Source: Halomicrobium urmianum
GTDB lineage: Archaea > Halobacteriota > Halobacteria > Halobacteriales > Haloarculaceae
Length of the DNA stretch: 64,000 nt
Direction of reading: 5' to 3'
NCBI RefSeq assembly: GCF_020217425.1
Contig: NZ_CP084090.1
Location: 1,550,001-1,614,000, forward strand
The position numbers and the translations under genes were made by a program. Below the pieces are notes generated by a model. It searched no databases. It was not told the DNA's origin and saw nothing but the letters and a program-made list of their open reading frames with translations. Below, in pieces: positions 51,669 to 60,017 of the stretch (positions within the stretch are counted from its first letter, which is position 1; the number at the start of each line of letters is the position of its first letter).

Positions 51669-53455
51669 CCGACGACAGCCAGGACGCGAGCGACGAATCG
51701 CAGGGGGAACCAGTCGACCCGGTGACGCTGGAGGTCCTCCGCAACGCCTTCGAGAGCGTCGCCGAGGAGATGAGCGCCAACCTGATCCGGACCAGCTACT
51801 CCCCGAACATCACGGAGCGGGCGGACTGCTCGTCGGCCGTCTTCGACGCCGACGGACGCATGCTCGCCCAGGCCGAGAACGTCCCGGTCCACCTCGGGGC
51901 GATGCCTCACTCCGTCCGGACGGTGATCGACGCACTGGAGCTGGGCCCGGGCGACACCGCGATCCACAACTCGCCGTTCAGCGGCGGCGCACACCTGCCC
52001 GATATCACCTTCGTCAGCCCCGTCTTCGTCGACGGGGAGCGCGTCGCCTACGTCGCCAACCGCGCCCACCACGCCGACGTCGGCGGGGCCCGCGCCGGCA
52101 GCGTCGCCGCGGACGCCACCGGCATCTACGGCGAGGGGCTTCAGATCCCGCCCGTCAGGCTGTACGAGGGCGGCGAACCGGTCGACGGCGTCTTCGACCT
52201 CCTCCTCGAGAACGTCCGCACGCCCGAGGAGCGCGCCGGCGACCTCCGGGCCCAGCAGGCCGCCACCGAGACCGGCCGCCGCCGGTTCACCGAACTCGTC
52301 GCGGAGCACGGCCGCGAGACCGTCGCGGCCGTGACCGACCGCGTGCTCGACTACGGCGAGCGGCGGATGCGCGACGCCGTGGCTGACCTCGCGGACGGCA
52401 CCTACGGGTTCGTCGACGCCCTCGACGGCGACGGTGCGGGCGCCACGGACGTGGAGATTCGAGCCACGGTCACCGTCGACGGCTCAGCCATCGACGTCGA
52501 CTTCGCGGGCTCCGCCGAGCAGGTCGCCGGGCCGATCAACGCCCCCATCGCCGTGACGACCAGCGCCACCTACTACGCGCTCCGTGCGATCACGGACCCG
52601 GACGTCCCGCCGAACCACGGTGCCTACCGGCCGTTCTCCGTCTCCGCTCCGGAGGGGACAGTTGTCAACGCCCGCTCGCCCGCCGCCGTCGTCGGCGGGA
52701 ACCTGGAGACATCCCAGCGGGTCGTCGACGTGGTCCTCGGCGCGATGGCCGAGGCAGGCGTCCACGCGAACGACGTGAGTGTGGGCTCGAAAGACGAGCG
52801 GAGCGAGTCTTTCGGCGTCAGCCCGATCGCCGCCGCAGCGAACGGCTCGATGAACAACGTCACCGTCGGGAGCACGGGGGACGCCGCGGAGCCGTACACC
52901 TTCTACGAGACCATCGGCGGCGGCTACGGCGCCCGGCCCGAGCGCGACGGCGTCGACGGCGTCCACGCGCACATGACGAACACGAAGAACACGCCCGTCG
53001 AGGCGCTGGAACTGTCCTACCCGCTCCGGGTCGAGCGGTACGAACTCCGTCCCGACACCGGCGGTGCCGGCCACCGGCGCGGCGGACTGGGCATCCGGCG
53101 GGACGTCCGCGTCCTCGACCACGACGCCTCGTTCTCGCTACTGGCCGACCGCCGTCGCAACCGCCCCTACGGCCTCGACGGCGGCGAACCCGGCGCCCCC
53201 GGCGACGACAGAGTCGTCGAGAGCGGCGAGGAGCGGTCCATCGAGGGGATGACCGCGCTGGAGCTCTCGGCCGACGACCTCGTCAGCATCCGGACGCCCG
53301 GCGGCGGCGGGTTCGGTCCGCCCGGGGAGCGGTCCGTCGAGGCCATCGAGCAGGACCTGAAACAGGACCGGGTGACCCCCGAGCACGTCGCCGAGCACTA
53401 CCCGCAGTACGGGAGCGGAAACAAGGGCGGGGACGAACAGGGCGAGGACGGGTGA
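51665..53455 (+). CDS. hyuB: Hydantoinase/oxoprolinase, B subunit (HyuB-like)
   Basis: 596 aa, partner of the A subunit, coupled by a 4-bp overlap. Typical starts and cores: PVTLEVLRNAFESVAEEM, IRTSYSPNITERADCSSAVF, GDTAIHNSPFSGGAHLPDIT, ANRAHHADVGGARAGS, and RTPGGGGFGPPGER near the C-terminus. Residues ~375-383 (SKDERSESF) are encoded by a perfect hairpin with the GAGCGGAGCGA centre (52788-52814), an in-frame repeat inserted in a loop. A cupin gene on the opposite strand follows 6 bp later. Confidence 0.93.
   Translation: MTDDSQDASDESQGEPVDPVTLEVLRNAFESVAEEMSANLIRTSYSPNITERADCSSAVFDADGRMLAQAENVPVHLGAMPHSVRTVIDALELGPGDTAIHNSPFSGGAHLPDITFVSPVFVDGERVAYVANRAHHADVGGARAGSVAADATGIYGEGLQIPPVRLYEGGEPVDGVFDLLLENVRTPEERAGDLRAQQAATETGRRRFTELVAEHGRETVAAVTDRVLDYGERRMRDAVADLADGTYGFVDALDGDGAGATDVEIRATVTVDGSAIDVDFAGSAEQVAGPINAPIAVTTSATYYALRAITDPDVPPNHGAYRPFSVSAPEGTVVNARSPAAVVGGNLETSQRVVDVVLGAMAEAGVHANDVSVGSKDERSESFGVSPIAAAANGSMNNVTVGSTGDAAEPYTFYETIGGGYGARPERDGVDGVHAHMTNTKNTPVEALELSYPLRVERYELRPDTGGAGHRRGGLGIRRDVRVLDHDASFSLLADRRRNRPYGLDGGEPGAPGDDRVVESGEERSIEGMTALELSADDLVSIRTPGGGGFGPPGERSVEAIEQDLKQDRVTPEHVAEHYPQYGSGNKGGDEQGEDG
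52788..52814. repeat. Hairpin repeat inside hyuB
   Basis: The arms CGAAAGAC and GTCTTTCG enclose GAGCGGAGCGA (27 bp, nine codons), in frame. Confidence 0.7.
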
Positions 53456-53461
53456 GAAGCG

Positions 53462-53833
53462 CTACTCGTCGTCGACCAGTTCGATCGAGTCGTCGCCGGT
53501 CGGGACCGCACAGAGGAAGGCCGCTCGCTCGTCGCCGTCGTTCTCGTACCAGTGGGTCGCGCCCGCGGGCACGTGGATCGAGTCGCCGGCCTCGACCTCG
53601 TACTCCTCGCCCTCGATGCCGACCGTGTACTCGCCAGCGAGGACGTGCTGCTCGTGCTCGATCTCGTTGGTGTGGCGCGGGACCTCACCGCCCGCCGCCA
53701 GCGTGAACCGCCGGATCGCGACGTTCGGCGCGCCGTGGTCCTCGTTCAGGAGCACGCCCTTCTCCAGTCCCTCCGCCGCGTCGACCGTCTCGTACTCGAT
53801 CTCCGAGGCGCTGCGTACCAGTGGCTCGCTCAT
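53462..53833 (-). CDS. Cupin-domain protein
   Basis: 123 aa, a single cupin barrel. RHTNEIEHEQHVLAGEYTVG contains the His/Glu/His of motif 1 and the region VPAGATHWYEN the His of motif 2, so metal binding is expected. Small cupins of this type are isomerases, dioxygenases or metabolite-binding regulators; which is not determinable. Convergent with hyuB (6-bp gap) and possibly related to it only by position. ATG 53833. Confidence 0.85.
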   Translation of the reverse strand: MSEPLVRSASEIEYETVDAAEGLEKGVLLNEDHGAPNVAIRRFTLAAGGEVPRHTNEIEHEQHVLAGEYTVGIEGEEYEVEAGDSIHVPAGATHWYENDGDERAAFLCAVPTGDDSIELVDDE

Positions 53834-53903
53834 GCCCGCCGGAACGGACGGATCGGTGATATGTATGTCGGGTTTCCGAAACCAGCAGCGGGCCCGCCGG
53901 TGT

Positions 53904-54018
53904 GAACAGCCGGAAAGCCCCGACCAGTTCGACTCGGGCGGTCGCTGCGCGCGCTCGCTCCGCTCGCGTGCTTTCGTCGCCCGTCTTCCCGGAGCGTCCG
54001 GGGGCTTTCTGGCTGTTC
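53904..54018. repeat. 115-bp quasi-palindrome upstream of the M50 protease gene
   Basis: GAACAGCCGGAAAGCCCC at the left is complementary, with one mismatch, to GGGGCTTTCTGGCTGTTC at the right. Inside lies a smaller hairpin with the TCGCTCCGCTC centre (about 53954-53964, complement of GAGCGGAGCGA). The element occupies most of the spacer 53834-54108. GGGCTTTC-type fragments near 9408 and 19171 look like partial relatives. Confidence 0.6.
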
Positions 54019-54108
54019 TTGCCCGTAGTGGTAGCACTCACGGCTGTGTCCCGGACTGCTCTTCCTAGGCCCAGCGCTCTTAAGGCCGAGCCCACGGTAG
54101 CCCCACGC

Positions 54109-55290
54109 ATGCGACGGTTCCGCATCGGCAGCGCGTTCGGGATCCCGATCCAGCTGGATCTGACCTTCCTGCTGGTGTTGCCGCTGTTCGCCTGGATCAT
54201 CGGGACCCAGATCGAGCAGACGGCGGCGATCCTCAACCGGGTCGGCGCGGGGCTCGACGCGGAGGTGCTGACGGAGGGGCTCCTCCCGTGGGTGCTGGGC
54301 GTCGCCGCCGCGGTGGGCCTGTTCGCCGGCGTCGTCCTGCACGAACTGGGGCACTCGCTGGTGGCGACGCGGTACGGCTACCCGATCGACTCGATCACGC
54401 TGTGGCTGTTCGGCGGCATCGCGCAACTAGACGAACTCCCCGAGGACTGGCGGGAGGAACTACTCATCGCCGTCGCTGGCCCGATCGTCAGCGTCGGCGT
54501 GGGACTGGCGGCGGGCCTTGGCTTTCTCCTGGTCCCGGGCGACGGCGTCGCGGCCAGCGGGGCGCGGTTCGTCCTCGGGTACCTGGCCGTCCTCAACGTC
54601 GCGCTCGCGGGGTTCAACATGCTCCCCGGGTTCCCGATGGACGGCGGCCGCGTCCTGCGGGCGCTGCTGGCCCGCTCGCGCCCCTACGCCCGCGCGACCG
54701 AGATCGCCGCCGAGGTGGGGAAGATGTTCGCCGTCCTGCTGGGCATCTACGGCCTGTTCGTCTTCAACCTCTTCCTGGTGGGCCTGGCCTTCTTCGTCTA
54801 CATCGGCGCCGAGGGCGAGTCCCGTCAGACCGTCATGCGCGCCGCCTTCGAGGGCGTCACCGTCCGCGACGTGATGACGCCCGCCGACCGAGTCACCGCC
54901 GTCGACCCCGACGACTCCGTTCGCGAACTGATCGAGACGATGTTCGAGGAGCGCCACACCGGGTACCCCGTCGAACGGAACGGCGCCGTGGTCGGCCTCG
55001 TCACCCTCGACGACGCCCGCGCCGTCCGCGACGTCGAGCGGGACGCCTACACCGTCGGCGACATCATGACGACCGAACTCATCGCCGTCGCCCCCGACGA
55101 CGACGTGATGAGCGCGCTGAACCAGCTCGAGGGGAACGAGGTCGGCCGACTGATCGTCCTCGAGGACGAGGAGTTCGTCGGCCTGCTCACCCGCACCGAC
55201 GTCATGACCGCGCTGTCGATCATCCGCTCCAGCCCCGACTACGCCGCGACCGACGAGAGCGACGCCACCGTGTTTCGGCCGCAGTCGTAG
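54109..55290 (+). CDS. M50-family site-2-type protease with two CBS domains
   Basis: 393 aa. Intramembrane metalloprotease: the zinc motif HELGHS (about 84-89) lies in a membrane helix, and the partner motif is NMLPGFPMDGGRVLRA (~170-185) with the third ligand Asp. Six or so helices precede two CBS domains (VTVRDVMTPADRVTAVDPDD and YTVGDIMTTELIAVAPDDDV), which usually sense adenine nucleotides. Haloarchaeal homologues release membrane-anchored regulators. ATG 54109 begins at RRFRIGSAFGIPIQLDL, the usual N-terminal amphipathic strand. Substrate unknown. Confidence 0.92.
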   Translation: MRRFRIGSAFGIPIQLDLTFLLVLPLFAWIIGTQIEQTAAILNRVGAGLDAEVLTEGLLPWVLGVAAAVGLFAGVVLHELGHSLVATRYGYPIDSITLWLFGGIAQLDELPEDWREELLIAVAGPIVSVGVGLAAGLGFLLVPGDGVAASGARFVLGYLAVLNVALAGFNMLPGFPMDGGRVLRALLARSRPYARATEIAAEVGKMFAVLLGIYGLFVFNLFLVGLAFFVYIGAEGESRQTVMRAAFEGVTVRDVMTPADRVTAVDPDDSVRELIETMFEERHTGYPVERNGAVVGLVTLDDARAVRDVERDAYTVGDIMTTELIAVAPDDDVMSALNQLEGNEVGRLIVLEDEEFVGLLTRTDVMTALSIIRSSPDYAATDESDATVFRPQS

Positions 55291-55316
55291 GGGATGTAGT
55301 CGGTGGCGGTCCAGTT

Positions 55317-56167
55317 CTAGACGGTGGCCGGCGCGGGCGTCCCTGGAGCCGTCGTCGCGATGCCCGCCCGCCAGTGGAGTTCCGCCCGCGAGATCCCGCC
55401 GAACTCCGCCCGGCGGTGACAGGACGGACACAGCGACACGACGTTGTCAAGCGTGTGGGCGTCCCGCTCCGCGAACACCGGCGTCTCGACGAAGACCCTG
55501 ACCGGGACGACGTGGTGGACGTCCGGATTCCGGCCCAGTTCGTCGTCGTCGGTGCCACAGACCACGCAGGCGTGCCCGTCGCGCTCCAGCGCCCGCTCGC
55601 GGACCTCGTTCCACCCCTTGCCGTACGGCCCCACACCGCCGCCCTCCCAGTTCGGGTGCCCCTCGCCGGTGAAGGCGTCGGAGAGCCACTCGTACTGGCA
55701 CTCCGGACCGCAGAGGGTCGCGTCGCCGGTGACCTGATTCGGGTACCGTTCGACCGTCGCGTCGCAGACGTCGCAGGAGAGGGTCAGTTTGCCGCCGTTC
55801 CAGCGGGGTTCTTGTCGCCTGAGATGTCCCGCCTCGGGCGCCACGACTTGATCTCGACACACTCTGGACAGAATCGTCCGGGTTTCTCCGACGGGTAGTA
55901 CTCGAAGGAAGTCCCACAGATCTCGCAGTCCGTCTCCTCTTTCGCGTTCCGATAGTTCGGATTATCCTCGCCTGCATAGGACACTGCGCTGTCGTGGCAA
56001 GCGTCAGAACAGTACTTCTTGTCGTAGCTGCTGTAGAACTCGTCTCCACACTCAGCGCAAGTGCGGTTCGGGAGTCGCTCGTCGTGTACGGAACTGTGGT
56101 GACTCCGAAACCGCGTCGCGTACCGAACGATTCCCCTGCACGTCGGGCATTCGTGATCCGCAATATA
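55317..56167 (-). pseudogene. HNH endonuclease with zinc-finger repeats, disrupted by three frameshifts
   Basis: The C-terminal part encodes a clear HNH nuclease (RDGHACVVCGTDD, NPDVHHVVPV, LDNVVSLCPSCHRR). N-terminal to it are treble-clef-like zinc units (CDVCDATVERYP, CEICGTSFEYYPSEKPGRFC, CAECGDEFYSSYDKKYCSDA). Read through, one protein of ~280 aa is recovered only if three single-base shifts are allowed: a missing base at ~55804-55807 (run of G on the + strand), a missing base near 56104-56108, and an extra base near 56137. No start codon precedes the first finger in its frame. Decay is more likely than three separate sequencing errors, but errors are not excluded. Confidence 0.75.
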
Positions 56168-56278
56168 TTACGGTATCTATGACGTGATTATAAACCCAAT
56201 CCGACCGGGGTGGAAGTAGAACTGTCGAAGGCAAACAAACGTCGAACTAATCGGCGGAAGGTGTTAGAAGCTAAACCA

Positions 56279-56350
56279 GTCCGGGCGCGGGAATCGAACC
56301 CACTTCACAGCCACCACAAGGCTGTAGGATACCATTACCCCAGCCCGGAC
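56279..56350 (-). tRNA. tRNA-His (anticodon GUG)
   Basis: 72 nt including an encoded extra 5' G that pairs with C73, the hallmark of tRNA-His. Acceptor GTCCGGGC/GCCCGGAC, anticodon loop TTGTGGT with anticodon GTG, and T-arm GTGGGTTCGATTCCCGC. CCA is not encoded. The spacer 56168-56278 contains no gene. Confidence 0.93.
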
Positions 56351-56452
56351 ACGCTCTCCACTCACATCTATCCCGCTGGGACAAATATACGTTACGACAT
56401 CGGCCGCGCTCCGTGCGCCTTTTACCCGAGAACGACCTACGAGCTGTCAAGC

Positions 56453-56905
56453 GTGGCCATCACGGACAAGATCTACGTCAAGAACCACCGGCAGCTCGCC
56501 TCGCAGCTGGAGACGTCCTTCCCGAAGGGGGCGTTCAAGGGGGCGACGCTGGACGTCCTCTTCCAGGGGGAGGGGCTGGCGAAGCTAGACGAGGCCAGCC
56601 GGGAGCGGGTACTGGAGTTCGCGGAGGACTTCATGGACTGCGACTGCCAGGCCAGCCCGCACTGCGGCTGTCCGGAGCGGAAGTTCACCCGGTACCTGCT
56701 GGAGTTACGCGAGCAGGGGCTGGGACCGGACGCCATCGTCGACGTGATGGGCGACGACTACATGCTGTACGCGTACCCCGGCGACGTCCTCTCCTTCCTG
56801 GACGACTCCGTGCGGACGCTGGAGGCGGTCGAGGCGCTGGCGGACGTCGACGGTCGGGACGAGGTGGCTGAGCAAGCCAGACAGAAGCGAGACGAACTGG
56901 TCTGA
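56453..56905 (+). CDS. Small Cys-rich protein (DUF5814-like), possible helicase partner
   Basis: 150 aa from GTG 56453. A central cysteine cluster DCDCQASPHCGCPERKF (about 62-78) is followed by YLLELREQGLGPDAIVDVM and YAYPGDVLSFLDDSVRTLEA. I recall the same order of elements at the C-terminal end of larger Ski2-like helicases in other archaea, which would make this a separately encoded domain of the helicase at 47325. That is inference. No enzyme motif of its own. CGCGCTCCGTGCGCC... upstream gives no obvious TATA; CTTTTACCC near 56418 is the best candidate. Confidence 0.7.
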   Translation: MAITDKIYVKNHRQLASQLETSFPKGAFKGATLDVLFQGEGLAKLDEASRERVLEFAEDFMDCDCQASPHCGCPERKFTRYLLELREQGLGPDAIVDVMGDDYMLYAYPGDVLSFLDDSVRTLEAVEALADVDGRDEVAEQARQKRDELV

Positions 56906-56958
56906 AGCGGGCGAGGGCGGGCAACGGACGGGGCGGCGTCGGACCGAGTCGCCCCGGG

Positions 56959-57390
56959 CTATACCTCGTCGAAGCTGCCGATCCGGTAGGAGGCGTCCTC
57001 GTCGTCGTCGCCGTCGAGGTCCTCCAGCTGGACGACGTCCTCCTCGTCGTGCTCGTCGAGTTGCTGGCGCAGTGTGGTGACGTAGCGCTTGTGTTCCTCC
57101 AGCTGCTCGCGGAGGTGCTCGGCCTCGAGTTCGAGGCGCTCGTGCTCGCGGACGAAGCTCTTGGGGACTTCGACCTTCGGCGGGAAGCTCTCGGTGTCCT
57201 CGCTCTCGGACGTCTCCGAGAGCTCGTGCTCGGGGACGACCTCGACCTGGCCGTCGTGGGCGACGAGCATGTCGACGTAGTCGCGGAAGACGGCGGACAG
57301 GGAGATGTCGCGCTCCTCGGCGATGTCCCGGAGCGTCTCGAACTTCTCCTGGCTGACCCGGAAGGAGATGGTCTTGTTCTTGTTGCCCAT
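56959..57390 (-). CDS. Ribbon-helix-helix protein with coiled coil
   Basis: 143 aa. The N-terminal ~45 residues (KTISFRVSQEKFETLRDIAE, SLSAVFRDYVDMLVAHDG) are a CopG-type RHH DNA-binding domain. A Ser/Glu linker and a long coiled coil (~75-115, HERLELEAEHLREQLEEHKR) follow, then an Asp/Glu tail. It is likely a dimeric transcription factor or structural DNA-binding protein. ATG 57390. It lies downstream of rpap3-rpa3 on the same strand, separated by 147 bp, so joint expression is possible but not shown. Confidence 0.82.
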   Translation of the reverse strand: MGNKNKTISFRVSQEKFETLRDIAEERDISLSAVFRDYVDMLVAHDGQVEVVPEHELSETSESEDTESFPPKVEVPKSFVREHERLELEAEHLREQLEEHKRYVTTLRQQLDEHDEEDVVQLEDLDGDDDEDASYRIGSFDEV

Positions 57391-57537
57391 CAGTGGCTTC
57401 CAGTAGGTAGTTCATCCCACTTAATCGTTTGTCAGACAGTCTCAGGACTGGGCGAACGTGAAAAACCGGCGGCGGCGGTGGCGATTCGCGGCACTGAGTG
57501 AGGGCCGCGGAATCAGCCGCCTGAAACGGTCGCTGGC

Positions 57538-58143
57538 TTACTCCGCGACGCTCGCTTCGCCCGTCTCTCGCTGCTCTTCCTCCAGCGATTCCAGCGCGCC
57601 GACGACGGTCCGGCGGTAGTTCTCCACGGGGAGGTCGTACTCCTCGCGGGCCATCTCGGCGTACTCGTTGGTCTCCTCGTCGAACGCCTGGATGCGCTCG
57701 ATGGTCCGCTCGGCGGTCTCCACGACCCAGCGGTCGCGGGTGGCCTCGTCGACCAGCGAGATAGACTCCGGACGGATGGAGACGTTCACGTCGCCCTCGT
57801 CGGTCTCGTAGGTGCGGGGCTTGCCGACCACGGAGACGTAGGCGGGCGGCTCCAGCTCACGGAGCATCGAGGCGGCGTCGGGCTGGTACTGGCCGGCGTA
57901 CATGAAGAACGTGTCGCCGTTGGGGTCGACGAGGCGACCCTGCCAGTACTCGCTGTCCTCGCCGACGTCTTCGGTCTCGGTGAGGGTGCCGACGACGAAG
58001 ATGCGGTTGGCCTTCGCGCCGGTGGGCAGCAGCAGGTAGACCGGGGCGCGGTCGTCGTCACTTTCCTTGAACGTGTAGCTCGCGTCGTTGAACTCGTCTG
58101 CGAAGACGCGGCGGGCGACTTCGCGGGTGGGCGTGGATGCCAT
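57538..58143 (-). CDS. rpap3: RPA3-associated protein (RPAP3-like)
   Basis: 201 aa, OB-fold type core (VYLLLPTGAKANRIFVVGTL, YWQGRLVDPNGDTFFMYAGQ, VSVVGKPRTYETDEGDVNVS). This is the archaeal RPA-associated protein COG3390, which acts with RPA3 in DNA repair and replication. Position directly after rpa3, with a 1-bp gap, matches the rpa3-rpap3 operon of Haloferax volcanii. C-terminal helices (~140-190) follow. ATG 58143. Confidence 0.92.
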   Translation of the reverse strand: MASTPTREVARRVFADEFNDASYTFKESDDDRAPVYLLLPTGAKANRIFVVGTLTETEDVGEDSEYWQGRLVDPNGDTFFMYAGQYQPDAASMLRELEPPAYVSVVGKPRTYETDEGDVNVSIRPESISLVDEATRDRWVVETAERTIERIQAFDEETNEYAEMAREEYDLPVENYRRTVVGALESLEEEQRETGEASVAE

Positions 58144-58144
58144 C

Positions 58145-59074
58145 TCAGATCGACCTCGCTTTGATGAGGGCGGCTTCCGGATCGACCGGATCGTCCAGCA
58201 GCTCCTGTTCGTCGGCCAGCACGTAGCGGCCGAAGGTCGGACCGGTGACGCGGTAGTAGCGCCCCAGGACCTTCTCGCGCATCTCGTCGGCCACGACGGT
58301 GGTGTCCAGGGCGTCCATCGCCATCTCCTGGGCCTCTTCGAGGGTGATGCCGGTCAGCGCCTCGGTGGCCGCCTCGTCGAAGATGACCTCGGTCACGTCG
58401 TCGCCGTCGTCCAGCACGCCCTTGATACGGAGGTCGAACTCGCCCTCGACCTCGCCGTGCTCGGAACAGCGGCCGTTCTGGAGGACGCGCGTGCAGTCCT
58501 CCTCGGGGCAGCGCTTGATCAGGCCGGAGCCGGACTGGATGTCGACGAGGGCCCCCTCGACCTCGACGCTCTCGTCGCCGACTTCGATGTCCTCGTCCAG
58601 TTCCTCGATGGTGGTCGTCCGGTTGAGCTTCACCGAGAACCGACCCTGGTACTCGTCGGTGACGACGTTCCGGAGGTCGTAGACTTTGCCCTCCTCCAGC
58701 TCGGGGAGGTCGGACTTCGACCACTTGGTGAACTTGATCGTGCCCGTCTCGTCACCGAGGAGGCCGACCTGGGCGACGGCGTCCGCGGTCGCGTCCCAGA
58801 GGTCGACGACCTTGGCCGTGATGTCGACCCACTCCTCGGGGGCGTCGACGTCGGTGACCTGCACCCGGTCGTTCTCGCCGCCGGAGAGCTGGTCGCGGTC
58901 CATGCCCGCCTCGTCGAGGTACGTGCTGACGACGCTGCGGCGCGCCTCGCTGACGGGCACCTTGTACTCGTCGACCAGCGTCTCGAGGCGCTCCTCGATC
59001 TCGTCGACGCTCAGGTCTAACTGGTCGGAGAACTGCTCGTGTATCTCGTCCGCGTGTGTACGCAAATCCGTCAT
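58145..59074 (-). CDS. rpa3: Single-stranded DNA-binding protein RPA3 (single OB fold plus zinc finger)
   Basis: 309 aa, the length of haloarchaeal RPA3. OB-fold segments (VDITAKVVDLWDATADAVAQ, TIKFTKWSKSDLPELEEGKV) precede a second, shorter one. The zinc finger is RCPEEDCTRVLQNGRCSEHG. It binds ssDNA in replication and repair. ATG 59074; the TATA box lies ~63 bp upstream, giving a leader of about 35 nt. Forms an operon with rpap3. Confidence 0.94.
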   Translation of the reverse strand: MTDLRTHADEIHEQFSDQLDLSVDEIEERLETLVDEYKVPVSEARRSVVSTYLDEAGMDRDQLSGGENDRVQVTDVDAPEEWVDITAKVVDLWDATADAVAQVGLLGDETGTIKFTKWSKSDLPELEEGKVYDLRNVVTDEYQGRFSVKLNRTTTIEELDEDIEVGDESVEVEGALVDIQSGSGLIKRCPEEDCTRVLQNGRCSEHGEVEGEFDLRIKGVLDDGDDVTEVIFDEAATEALTGITLEEAQEMAMDALDTTVVADEMREKVLGRYYRVTGPTFGRYVLADEQELLDDPVDPEAALIKARSI

Positions 59075-59132
59075 TGCTATCTCTGTCTCCGCGTGGTTTC
59101 GGTGGGAGACAACTGACTCTTGGTCGCCTTCC

Positions 59133-59140
59133 CGTATAAA
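59133..59140 (-). promoter_or_regulatory. TATA box of rpa3-rpap3
   Basis: TTTATACG on the coding strand, ~63 bp before the rpa3 ATG. Confidence 0.5.
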
Positions 59141-59239
59141 CCCTCGTCGACCGCAGTGAAAGTGAACGGCGGCGACTGAGACGTCTCAGACGCGCATCTG
59201 CGCGAGAAGATTCTTGAATCCGGAACCGGAACTGGGGGT

Positions 59240-59527
59240 ATGGACGACGACACCGAGCGCGTCCAGCGGTTCATCCGCTCGACGCTCCGCTCGGTTGGCC
59301 GCCAGCTCGAAGAGGCGAAGGTGGCCTACACGGACGCCAAGCGCTCGGCCCTGGCCGAACTCCCCCAGAACGACGACGGCAAGGCCCGCATCGTCTGCCG
59401 CCGCCACGCCGAGCGCCGCGCCGTCCGCCTCGACGACGAGGCCCGCCCCGCCTGCTTCGACCCCGACCACCCCGACTGCCAGGGCTGCGCCGAGGACGTC
59501 CGGGACGGCACGGTCGAGACCTGGTAA
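59240..59527 (+). CDS. Small haloarchaeal protein (DUF7091-like)
   Basis: 95 aa. A helical N-terminal half (RVQRFIRSTLRSVGRQLEEA) is followed by cysteines in IVCRRHAERRAV, RPACFDPDHPDCQGCAEDV, which could form a small zinc site. Function unknown; the DUF number is from memory. Divergent from rpa3 with a 165-bp spacer. ATG 59240. Confidence 0.72.
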   Translation: MDDDTERVQRFIRSTLRSVGRQLEEAKVAYTDAKRSALAELPQNDDGKARIVCRRHAERRAVRLDDEARPACFDPDHPDCQGCAEDVRDGTVETW

Positions 59528-59547
59528 ACGACGTTTTTACTGTCGTT

Positions 59548-59599
59548 CGAGAGAGCGGAGCTCTCTCGTGATGACGAAAGACGCCGGAGGCGTCTTTCG
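59548..59599. repeat. Two adjacent perfect triloop hairpins
   Basis: 59548-59568: CGAGAGAGC-GGA-GCTCTCTCG. 59575-59599: CGAAAGACGCC-GGA-GGCGTCTTTCG. Both have the loop GGA closed by a C-G pair, with unrelated arms. They sit just after the DUF7091-like gene at the start of a 490-bp spacer. Confidence 0.75.
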
Positions 59600-59746
59600 A
59601 ACCACGGGGGGTTCCTCGCGAGCCTTCGGGTCGCTGCACTCGCGGTGTGCTCTGAGAGCTCGTGACACTCGTTCACCGGACCCACGCTCACTCCGTCCGC
59701 GCGGGCTCCGACGGCCATCCTCCGGGGAACCTGCGACTCCCCGCTG

Positions 59747-60001
59747 TGTGACCCGGTCGCTGCACTGGAAACGGTGGCCGCCGAGGAGGTGTTCGACGCC
59801 CTCGACCCCTTCAGCGTGGACGATGCGGTCCGCGAGCGCGACGACGACGTCGTCGTCGGACCCGCTGGCTTCGAGTGGGACGAGCGCTCGGCTCGCGTGT
59901 CACACCAATTCGGACGGCGACCGAACGCTCGTCGTCCCGAAGTCGGAGGCCCAGCGCGTCCGCGAAGTCGCCGCGGAACTACGGGAACGGATCGGTTCTG
60001 A
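59747..60001 (+). pseudogene. Probable frameshifted remnant of an unknown gene
   Basis: Frame 2 encodes VAAEEVFDALDPFSVDDAVRE and GPAGFEWDERSAR. The sense then continues in frame 3 as SDGDRTLVVPKSEAQRVREV and AAELRERIG. A further shift would be needed to reach the TGA at 59999-60001. The two halves join smoothly only if bases are lost or gained near 59900. No start codon is convincing and no family is recognised. It may be the tail of a gene cut off by repeat insertion. The remainder of 59528-60017 is hairpin and dispersed-repeat DNA. Confidence 0.4.
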
Positions 60002-60017
60002 CCGGTCCGCGAGCGCG

